A stretch of DNA of 64,000 bases from Trichobilharzia regenti (Eukaryota; Platyhelminthes; Trematoda; Strigeidida; Schistosomatidae): positions 41,265,459 through 41,329,458 of the forward strand of contig OX235265.1 in assembly GCA_944472135.2 (NCBI GenBank), given 5' to 3'. How positions within the stretch are numbered: position 1 is the first letter of the stretch; every line of letters starts with the position of its first letter. The translations under genes and the position numbers were made by a program. A model generated the notes under the pieces. The model was not told the DNA's origin, searched no databases, and was given only the letters and a program-made list of their open reading frames with translations. Of this stretch, positions 46,901 through 58,700 are shown in pieces.

Positions 46901-49721
46901 GTGTCGTCTACACTGTAAGTGCCATGATAAATAAAAGCAATGAAGCTTGTTCCTGCTCTTTCCTTTTTATTTCGAAGAATGACAGCAACAAAGGCCTCTG
47001 CAAACAAATTAAGAAAATGATTAAACCAGTAGTAAACTAAAAGACTAACTACTGACTCAATATAGAACCCAGCACAAGGTGCTTAAAAAATTTAAACATA
47101 AAATATCACGTGTAATCTTATGGGTTTACCGAATATTAATGTACAGTTGTTTGTATTTCTGAGTCTTGTTTATAACTAGTAATAATAGTCATAATTCTGT
47201 CAAACAGGCGTGTTGTTGTCGTTCCAGTTTGTATTGAGACTTAAAAATGAATACTTTGCCTCACCTGTGAACCCCATTTTTTTGTTTATTAACATGTTTT
47301 TGGCAGGCCTTAAAAATACCTTATCGAATCGTTTCAATTGTATCTGGTGAACTAAATAATGCAGCCGCTATGAAGTATGATTTAGAAGGTTGGTTTCCTG
47401 GTTCTGGTGCATTCAGAGAGCTTGTATCTTGCAGTAATTGTTTGGACTACCAGTCTCGTCGGCTATCAATTCGTTTTGGACAAACAAAGAAAATGAACCA
47501 AAGTGTGAGTATTCTGTCACTGAATGTATTATACATTGACTTTTTGCTTCTTTTAACATTATTGCGATGGCGTCATGAATGATAATTATAGTGATTTTGA
47601 GATAATATTAGATTTGGTTTGTTCTAACTGATACTTCAACACACGACACAACACACTTTGAAACAAATCCCCACAATGAGAAGATACAGAAGATAGATTG
47701 GGGGAGTAGAGATGTGCTCTTTTATGAAAGAGGTAATGTGACTAGAAATCATAGTTGTTTCATATGACCCATACATTACTAGTTTATGATATAAAAACTA
47801 TGTTTTGATCGTTTAGCATGTACCAATAAAGAGTCAAATGAAGAGGCCTTTAATCATCTAGGTTAGGGTTGATTTTTTGGTTTACAGATCGCGTGGAAAA
47901 CACTGGCTCATGTTTTACCTCTCTGTCCTAATAATAATAATGAACAAAGTATGGTAGCAGCATTTCCAACTCATATTTGACAGTTCAAATTCAACTGATA
48001 ACTTTTCCTGATATGGTTGTGTTCTCTAAGCGGGGCGGGGGGGGGTTGAGCAGTTTAATTGCAAAGCTTTCATTGTCCTTCTAAATATCAACCGATAACA
48101 ATTATCATATGAGTTTTGGTTGTAGTTACTAACCAAGGAGTTTCGTGACAATTTTAATCAATAGACTTTAGACGTTTGTGCTGAAAGCAGTTGTAATACA
48201 AGTAGGTTAAAGGAATATTCCTAGTGATCAGACAGTGTAATCGTCAGCTGTTGACTTTTTTCGTAGATGGATAAACTACCTCCAGGGTACCTGTGTCTTA
48301 TAAACTCAATTAGTATGCTTATAGCCTAAGTGGTGTAAACTGATCAATTAACTTCTGGCAAATCTTGTCACTGAAGTCAGTCTAGTCTTAAATATTTCTC
48401 TGCTTCCTTGGCATTACTTCTGCTTCTCATTCCTTGTTTCTATCAGTTTTGACTAAATTAGTCTTTACAGGATTTCATCATGAGCTGACATTAGTTAGAG
48501 GACCATTGAAAAACCTGGGAGTACTGGACAGCTGTTTCATCCTAGTTTGGGGCTCTTCAGCAGTACGCACCCACCACCAGGGTTCGAACCCAGGACCTTC
48601 TGATTACAAGGCCGGCTGGCTCGTATACCATTAAACCACTGGGACCCGATCCAATGGCCAGCCCATGAATTCTAACTTCTGCCAGTTCACTACATAGTGC
48701 GACTCTTAGCCAATGTCTCCTCGCACCCGAGCTGCTGTACCAACTTAGTCTTTTGTTGTGTCATGATTTAGAACTACTTCTATTACAAAGTATGTTAGTC
48801 GGCGAAGTAGTCATTTTGCATTGGTTAACATTTCACTGTATGCCTCAGTACTGCTTCTATTCGTTTTTTTCTTACTTTAACTGAAAAATAACAGTTCAGT
48901 TTGATTATTATGCCAAAATTTCCGTACTTTATGGATTTGAACTTTTTACTCTGTCAACAAAAACAACACAAACAAACAAACACTATCTCATTATGAATTA
49001 TTTAAATTAATCCCAGTGTGTTAAGAAAATCAAAACAAGATTTTTCTGAACGTTTCGCTGTGTAAGCCACAGCTTCTTCAGCAGATTTATTCGGATTTTT
49101 ATTAATCATCAAAATATATGATGATTAATTTAAATAATTTATAATGAATCAATCTGACTCGGCTCTCAAATTATTCCAGGAAGTTCGTAACACCGGTCTG
49201 TAAACTTATAAGCACACTATCTAACTAAAACAGTGTTAGACTTTAAGTACATCAACTGTATAATTATGATGAAGAATTCGCTCCACGTAATGTGAAGTAT
49301 TCTGGTTGCCTTATTGCTCTCTTTGAAAAAGTGCTTCTTGGGAATTATTAATAGTATTATTAACACATAACTTCTAAAACAGAATAACTCCATAAGGATA
49401 AAATACAATATCACCTTACAATAAGCCTTTACAAGTGTTTATTTTATTTCTGATTTTATAATTAAAACACAAATTTAGTTTAAATATCTTCTTTTCTTTG
49501 AATTTGACGACTAATTTGTTTTGTTCTAAGGTTGAATACGTGCATATGCTCAATGCAACAATGTGTGCAACCACCCGGGTGATTTGTGCAATTTTAGAAA
49601 ATTATCAAACTGAGCATGGAATTATTGTGCCTGATGTTCTGAAACCATTGATGCCTAAAAGTTAGTTTTTTACTTGAGATGACTTTTGAAAATAATGTTG
49701 GTAGTTTAATTGAAAGGTGCC

Positions 49722-49763
<42 letters not shown>

Positions 49764-52700
49764 ATGTGGTTGTGTTCTCTGTGCTGGATAGTTAATTTGC
49801 GAAGCTTTCATCACCCTACTACGCGACATCTTCAGCTCATACTTCAATTTGAAGTGAGCTTTTAGATTTCTCCACGAGTTTGTTAATCATCTCTCCTGGT
49901 CGGTGACCTTGGACGTGGTTGGTTGTTTTCGTGTTTTCACACCTTCTAGGTTACTTGTATTGGAACTGATTGTTTCTTTGCCTTGAACTTTGACCCTTTG
50001 TGTGTGAGGTTTCTTTCTTATCGGTTGATAAATTTTGTCTATCTCTATGTGTCTATTGATTGATGATTACTGGAATGCCAAGCTTCTAAAAACTCTCTAA
50101 CATTCTTATTGTTTCCTCTGTCTAATATTTGAACGTTAGTTGTCCCAGTCGAATTGATGTACGTGGTTGTCTGTTTGTAGTGATATGAGGGAGTGGATAT
50201 CATGTCTTTTGACGGCTAGCTTATGTTCATGGATACGAAGACGAAGGGGATGTCCACTTTGGCTAGTGTAGTGTTTTTCGCAGTTGTTACAATTTATTTT
50301 GTAGATGGTGTTGGTTTTATCTTCTTTAGTTGTTGACTCTTTTGGTTGTCATAGAACTGAGTGGAGTGATTTTGTTGGTTTGTGTTCGACGTCAACTCCT
50401 AGAGGTTTGAAGAGTCTTGTAGTGATTTCTGAGATATCCTTTATATAAGGTAAGGCGATTTTCTTTGTGCTTTCCTTGGGGGCCTTTGGATTGATAGGTT
50501 GGCTTAGGGGTATATGTCTTTTGATGAAGTTATGTGGATATCCATTCTTTTGGAAGACGTCCATGAGATATTTTTCTTCAATTTTCCTTAAGGTAGGAGT
50601 GCTGCAATTAGTCCTGGTTGACCCTCTTGAATAGTGTTTGTATACAGTTCCTTTCGTGTGTTATTGGATTGTTGCTGTTGCAATTCAGGATTTGGTCTGT
50701 GTTAGCTGATTTTCTATAAACTTTAGTTTCTAATTCCCCTTTGGTTGTTCGCTTGACTAAGACGTCCAAAAATGGGATTAGGTTCTCGGATTCCTCTTCT
50801 CTTGTGAATTTGATGTCGTTGAAGACGTTGTTTATTAAGTTGTGAGTTTTATCTAACTCGTCTCTTTTGATTATTACAAATGTGTCGTCGATGTAGCGTA
50901 TCCAAATCTTGGGTTTGATCTTTGGTAGAATTATGTTTTCGAGCCTTTGCATTACTGCTTCTGCAATCAAACCTAATATTGGCGATCTCATGGGTGTTCC
51001 TTTGACTTGTTCATATATTTGGCCGTTAAATTGGAAGTATGTTGTTAGACATAGGTTTATGCATTCCATCCAGCTTGTGTGTTGTATTTTTGATTGTTGT
51101 GGAAGGTGTTCGTCGTTGCTAAGTAATTGCTCCATGGTTTCTTTTGCTAGTCTTTGTCCAACTGAGGTATATAATGCTGTGACGTTGAAGGATATCATCT
51201 ATTTGGATGCCTCTGATTTTCTCTAGGAATTGGATAGTAGGGTTGATGGAGTGATCACAAGATTCCGTCAGGTGTTCTGTGTAATTCTTCGGATAAGTTA
51301 TATGTTGGAGTTCCTGGGAGTGATAAAATTGGTTGTAACGAGATATTCGGCTTGTGTATTTTGGGTCTGCCGTAGAATCGAAGTAGAACTGGTCCATTGG
51401 ACTTCATTCGCCATTGGTCTTGTTTTGTGATCTGTCCAGTTTTGGTGAGCTTGTTTAAGGTTCTTTGGATGCGGCTGTCTGTCTGTCTGTTTTCGACATA
51501 GAACTTTGCACAAATGTGCGGAAGTTCAAGTCGCCACACTCCGTGTAGCACGCGAAGCAAGAGAAGAAAGTATAAGAAAAGCATAATAGAAACTGTGAGC
51601 AGAGGGGTGAGACAAAGGAGGAGTAATAACGAGGAACAAAACAGTTTCATTGGAGATCATAAGTCACAAGGAGTGGATGCATCTGCGCCACTGAGAACGA
51701 TTTTGAGCCATGTCACCAATTGTTTCCAACCATAGATTTTTACCGTCCCGAGGACCCCAGCCTGGAAGTCTACACCTTCCTATGTGGCTTAGACCAACTG
51801 TTGTGGATTTCATTGACTGGTGCCAAGTTTTTGTTTGACCGCCGCTAGCGTTTTTCCAGCCTGACCCTATATCCGCTAACATAGCTCGTCGAGGGAGACG
51901 ATGGCTTCGCATACGTAACACATGTCCTAACCATCTCAGTCTTTGTAGCTTCACGACTTCGTCGACAGATTTCCCCTGTTTACCTAGATGCGGCTGTCCA
52001 ATGTTTGTATGGGATTTGTTGATATACATTCTCGTCTTTGAGTAGTTCTTCAGCTTTCTTGGTGTATTCTTCTCTGTCCATGACTACTGTTGTTCTTCCT
52101 TTGTCGGCTAGTAGGATGACGATGTCCCTCATATTTTTTAGCTTTTTGAGACCCTTTAGTTCTTGAGAGTTGAGTTGTGTAAATATATTAATAAATATAT
52201 TATATATATTATATTATAAATATATGTAAATTTATTGCATCTGCATACCACTTCCTTTTTGTTCACTTTGTTTTACTTTTTGTGGTTTTGCATGTTCCGA
52301 CGCTTTCTTCTTATCCAGTAAATGAATACCTATTAAATATTGATATTCAGTCGCTGTTAAATAAGCTACACCATGTCGTGTAGCATTAGCAATATAAAAC
52401 ACAAGAATAGTTTAGGTATAAAATATGCATATATAATTCTCTACATTTCATATTATTCACGTTTGTTTCAAGATAATTGTATATCACATGTATGTTTTTT
52501 AATGTATTTAAAAACTTGGACATGTTTAGCACTCATTTTAGTTCACTGGTTACGTGGACTAGCTTGTTTATCATGTTTCTTTTTTTGGCTTTTGGTTACA
52601 TGAGGTTTATTTTTATGCTTGAAAATAAATCACCTTTTATGGGAATATTTTACGTCAGATAGTAATTACTAACTGTACTCAATACTCTCATATTCTACTT

Positions 52701-55700
52701 TTATATTATGGGAATGTAAAAAAAAGTAATAACAGAGTTTTGGCTCGTTAGTTACGGATTGCTAATCATTAAAATATTAGGATACACACAACCAGTTTCG
52801 TAAATAGCCCTAAACTGCATATTATTGGTTGATTGATATATGACTAGCTAGGGAACTACTTACACTCCATAGCCATAATCTTTGATTAGTGTTTATGGTA
52901 CCAAGCAGGTAGCATACTGTGTTCTGAATGATTCTTTTCGCTTTCCAAAGGAAACTGTTATGATTTCTCTTCTCAAACTGTGTGTAATTTACAAATAATG
53001 AAATGTGAATTCTAATTGTTAAAATTGCTTTCAGGGGATTAATTTTCAAGTTTTACCAGTTCCTTGTTTTCTACCTTATTTTTTGTGTTCTTCCCTCCTA
53101 CTACTGATCATAGTAATAAGTAGTTTGTGAAGTTCAACAATATTAGTTTCGTATGGTTACCCGTTGTGTATATGGGCCTTTAGTTTTCTGGATGTTGTTT
53201 TTGAAACAGTATCAGTCTCACTTAATCATCTAAGCCATGCTTTGTGAAGAACAGGATTGTAGCAATTTGATTAGTTTAGGATTCCATTTTCTATTTTCTG
53301 ATTTTATGGGTTATTTTTCTTAAACTGATTTTAGCTCAGCGAGATTCAATAACTTTTGTCTAAAAGATTAGTAGGTTATAAAGGATGGTGACGTGTCAGT
53401 TTGCGTTCTGGACATCATATTTATTTTTTGTAACCTGTAAATGGTGAGTGTCACGTACTGAATTGACACAGTCTACTAATTGAAAATGAGATGAATACGT
53501 TTATCATTTCACCTAACTGAAAAGCTTAATTAGTGCTTCTATGAACTTTTGGTACTGCAGGTGAAGAACTTATGCTCTTTAGATATATTTAGTCGCTATT
53601 GTTTACATAACAATACTGATACGGATCTCATCATGAAATGACATAGGTTAGAAGACCATTGGAGAATCTTTTAGTACTGGACAGCTGTATCGTCCTAGTT
53701 TGGGAACTCTTCATTATTACACCCACGGTGACGGTTCAAAACCAGAACCTTGTAGATACAAGGCCAACTCGTGGACCATTAAGCCACTGGGACCCGATGC
53801 AACAGTCCATAAATTTCAACTTATGCGTGACCGCTAGCGAGTATTTGTCTTCACACCCGACCACTGGTTTTCCATTGGTTCTCTAACCGATGTCAGTTCA
53901 TGATGAAATTCCAAAACCAATCAAATCCTTGAAAACCAACACTGAATACTGACATGTATTGGACCACTATATGAGGGAATACAGAGAGTAAAGATTATCA
54001 GATAAAAAGCTAAGATTGTGAACCTCTAAGCAGTTAAACGATTGGGAGGTGTGTTATACATATCTACTCAGAATATATCTTAACCTGTGATATGGTGGAA
54101 CTCATGAATTCATTGACTGGTGAGTGGTTGTACTCTCATTTTTCTCCCAATATTTATATTTCTTTTTCTGCGCTGACATCATCTTCGATTTTATGTACAG
54201 TTGTAAAAAGTGCTAACTTGTTCTGTTTCGAATTATTGCCAAGGTCTTGTATTTTGATATCCGTACCTGAAGATAGATGTATCCACAATGACATTGGTCA
54301 GCATGAAAATTATAGTAATTAAAAGAATAAGGCATTACTCAATAAGTCAAAACTTCAAAACATTAAGGTAATACGTTTGATGAGTTCCTGGCAAAGCTGA
54401 AAGGATTTCTGACTTAGTATGCTCTATAAGGCTTGTTTTTTTTTAAGTGTCTGCTGCATTTTAGTTTCTTTCATATTGTCATTGTTATCTGTTGGACTAT
54501 ACTACATAGGATTACTGGAAGAATGTCTTGTATGAGCAAGCCGAAGAATGTATTATCAGGGGCTTGTCGTACGATTCGTTTTTGTATTTATTTTTGTATT
54601 TTTTTATTTTTGATTACAGCTTGATTCCACACTGTATTCTTGGTACAAGTATGGAATTTTCAGCAGGGATATCGGTAGCCCAAAATTCGCAGGCCGACCA
54701 TAGATATCAGGTGTGCGTCGGCGTGGGTTCGAACCCCGGACCATGTACATGGTCGGCGAGAGTCCTAACCACTGTGCCACCGACGACAAAAATATTCTAA
54801 CAACACATGTACCAAAGGCTTACGTCTAAAGGGAACAAATGCTTTAAACAATGCCATCGCCAGGCATCTCATCGACACGGGTCATGAGATGGACGTCGAA
54901 AAGTCGTTCAAAAATATCAATAGGCAAAAGAGCTCAATTCTCCTTAAGTTTGCTGAAGCTATTTCCATCAAGCGCCGTAAACCTGATTTATGCGTCCAGA
55001 AAGAAGCGGTTATCAGTCTTTTTTTGCCCTGATAACTGAATAATTTCACCTCTCTTTCATCCGAATGTGAAATGCTAAAAGTTTCCATTGTGTTTGATTA
55101 TTATTGTTCGGAATAGTGGTTAATATTGCATATTTATATATGTATATATTTTAGTGTATGAGTATATTGATCGATTAATTCTTATTCAAACTGAACTCTG
55201 TGCAAGTATGTTAAAATTGTTGTTGTAGATATATTTAATAATGTCTTTGCCATGTAAGCAGCTGACGAGAAGGCAACGAAATAAAAGATGGTACCATTTT
55301 ATTCTGCTAAAACTGTAGTTCTTGCTTTGTTCAAATTCATTAAGGGGAATAAATGTATGAAACACATTCATAATTTGTTAGTGTTGAAGTTAACCTTGCA
55401 TGGCTGAACTCAGCAATACTGTTCTGATTTTTTCTTTATGATTCCATCTACCAGAAAATGCTATAAATCGAATTCTTAGCTAGAGTTGCGATAAAATTCT
55501 TTTTATGCTTACAGTTTTGATTCACGTCATTTCATTATTATTGAACAAAGTTGTTTAGGCCTTGAATTACTTCTTTTTCTTAGGTATAGCTATCCAACTG
55601 GATTAAAGACATAAAATAGCTTGTGTATGTTTTAGTTGTGATGTATTAAGTAAATTCTTTCTTGAGATGTTGAAGTATTTTCATTTTCACTTACAGAGTT

Positions 55701-58700
55701 CATTTCACTTTGATTTTCTACATATATAACCTCATCCCGCGTATTTTTGACTTGTCACTCATTGCATATATTCGTATGAATCGTATAAAAACACTCGTTG
55801 ACAAGTGCTCGGAAGGAGAATAGGATCAAAGTCCTCGTTGTCGTTAAAATTACTTCTTATTATTCATGAAAGTTTGCAACCTTTTGGAAATGCTTTACCT
55901 GACATACGGCGAGTCTCTGACACATAATGAAGAGATAAATTAGCTTTGGCTTTGAAAATCAGAATATTTTTGATATAAGTCTAAAACTTCGGCACTGTGG
56001 TAGAGTATAACTCCATTATGGATAAGATTTTATTTTGATAAAATCACACAGTGTTACACAGTAATATTAACTGATGACCATGTCTCGAGCACAAACTATT
56101 GCTCATAATCATATCAAGTTACTTACACAACTTTTTTCCTTCATTTATATACATGTGTGGAATTGACTAGATATTCGAATAAAATGCAATATGAGATAAT
56201 GTACATTCAGAAATAAAAATATGAGTGTTATTGATCAATTACAATTAGATAGGAAATAAGACGAGTGTTTTCATAGTCATAATGAGTAACTTGTTATTAT
56301 TATTATTATTAAAAAACTTGTTAGAGTGTTGTGATGTGCTTGAAGTAAAATAGAATTTTGAGATTATTTATTATTTATTCTCTTTTGATTTGACTGGCAG
56401 TAATAATATCTTCCACAATTCTAGTATTCGCATTAAGACATTTCTGTTGCATGTGTTGGGTGTAGACTCAATGAACCAGGATTCAGTAATCAATCTCTCT
56501 CTCCACCTACATAGATTACTTCTTGGAATCTTTACCCTCTCCCACCATATTGTGTGGTTATGTGTTAATGCAACAGAAGTGACTCAATGCAAATACGAGA
56601 AATATGGAAGATATTATTACTGCCAGTCAAATCAAAAGAGAATAATAAATAATCTCAAAATTCTATTTTACTTCAAGCACATCACAACATTCTAACAAGT
56701 TACTTATTATGACTATAAAAACACTCGTTTTATTTCCCGTCTGATTGTAATTGATCAATAACACTCATAATATTATTTCTGAATGTACATTATCCTGTAT
56801 TGATTTTATTCAAATATCTAATCACCAATTTCACTCATGCATATTAATGAAGTAAAAAGTTGTGTGAGTAACTTGATATGATTATGAGTGGCAATAATTT
56901 GTGCTCGAAACGTCATCAGTTAATATTACTGTGTAACAATGTGTGATTTATCAAAATAAAATCTTATCCATAATGCAGGATATTTTTTCTTATATTGAAT
57001 GCAAAATATTTCTACACAGGTTTCAGAGTTATGAAAATCTTCCTTATCTTTTCGACTGTGATTTTGACATCCTCATTTGTTCGTCATGTGGCTGAAACAA
57101 CGCATACTAGATAAGTGAAGGAAGTGACCTCTTTCAAATTTATCCTATCGATAGGGATTGGTGCTTGTTTGTTGTTGGTTGATTACCTTCATCACTTCTG
57201 TCCTCTCTATTTTCACTTGAAGTGATGTCTTCGCTGCCGGCCTCTTCGGCCAGATTGTTGGTTTTTATCTGTAGATCTTCGAATTTTTGTGACATAGACG
57301 TAAAACGTCCGTTAGGTTCAGATCTAGTGTCTTCTTACGGGTTCAACGTGTTCCTGTCTCCTCGTTGTTTGTGGTCTTCCATACTGTCCAGTCCACGATA
57401 ATCAGGAATACCATTGGTGATAGAAGACAGCCTTGTCTTACTCGTGTTCTGATTTCAAACTCTTTGCTGAGTTTTCATTATGCATAACTTGACATGTAGA
57501 ATATCATCGCATAGGTTAAAGTTAGTAGGTGGGCAATAATAATAAATGTAATAAAATGTGTCCTCTATTCCCTTTTCTTCAAGAAATTAATCTAAACCGA
57601 GTTCATTAGAAGCTACTTTAATGACTGAGATATCAATTAAATTCTAGGATACAAGAATGGATTCCTTGAGTGTAATCAGTTTGCTTTTTAATTATCAAAA
57701 TCAAAAGGCCTCAACCATATGCTCTATGTGATAACCGAGATGAACAAAAAGACATTAATGTATAATGTAGTAGACTTCTGTTTTGGTATCAGGTATTGAT
57801 AACGGTCGACAGAATACCGCAAACCTTAATTTTCATATTATCACGCGTCAAATACTACCACTCTCAAGAAAATAATTTTTCTGATCTTGAATATTGATCC
57901 TTTCCATGTATGCATGCTTTTATCGAACTTAAAAGATGAGTTATAGAAAGACTACCTGTTACTTCTGTAATTTCACTGTTATTAGAGGCCAAATTAATAG
58001 CCTTAAGCAGTTATTCAGCTTTCGTATCTCACATGGTGAATTCTCCAAGCGATGTTTCAAACGAAGATCTGTAAGTATGCTCTACTTTTCAAGTGTTGGT
58101 TTGTAGGGATTTGATTGGTTTCAGGATTTCATCATGAGCTGACATTACATAGAGAACCATTAGAAAACCTGGGAGTACTGGATAGCTGTTTCGTCCTAGT
58201 TTGGGACCCTTCATCAGTACTCACCCACCGGGATTCGAACCCAGGACCCTCCGGTTACAAGGTTAGCGAGCTCGTATACCATTCAGCCACCGGGACCCGA
58301 TCCAATGGCTCATGAATTCTGACTTCTTTCAATTCTGTCTGTCTGTTTTCGACGTAGAACTTTGCACATATGTGCGGTAGTTCAAGTCGCCACACTCCAT
58401 GTAGCACACAAAGCAAGAGAAGAAAGTAGAAGAAATGCATAATAGAGACAGTAAACAGAGGTGTGAGACAAAGGAATAGTAGTAACGAAGAACAAAATAG
58501 TTTCATTTTCTGCCAATTCACGACATAGCGCGACCCCTAGCCAATGTCTTCGGCGAGAATTTGTCCTCATACCCGACTGGCTGCACCCTACTGGTCACGA
58601 CTTCTCACTAGAACCCCAGGTAACTACCTACCTGAATAGGACAAGTCACTAGTGCGCATCTCATTGTTATTCAAGTGTTGGTTTGTAGGGATTTGATTGG

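Larger units (their letters stand above)
49790..52190 (-). mobile_element. Penelope-like element in SerRS intron 10
   Basis: Minus-strand order: N-terminal RT region ([17 protein letters not shown], about 52100), an RTE-like insertion at 51480-51986, RT continuing with [42 protein letters not shown], the [19 protein letters not shown] block, the catalytic [10 protein letters not shown] (about 50895), [14 protein letters not shown], then a GIY-YIG nuclease domain near 50180-50320 ([13 protein letters not shown]) and an end REFLEAWHS near 50080. Penelope-like elements pair this RT with a C-terminal GIY-YIG nuclease. Frame breaks and a TYTSQS-like loss of the YIG glycine suggest it is dead. Confidence 0.8.
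58090..58645 (-). mobile_element. Hammerhead SINE, family 1, split by RTE-like tail
   Basis: Full-length relative of 14323-14698 on the minus strand: the 5' region (58508-58645) is separated from the promoter and hammerhead part (58090-58335) by a nested 172-bp RTE-like 3' end. Box A TGGCTGAATGG and box B GGTTCGAATCC are well kept. Confidence 0.8.

Noticed and set aside
56390..56695. 101-codon plus-strand open frame
   Set aside because: It spans the centre of the near-palindromic element and is not coding-like.
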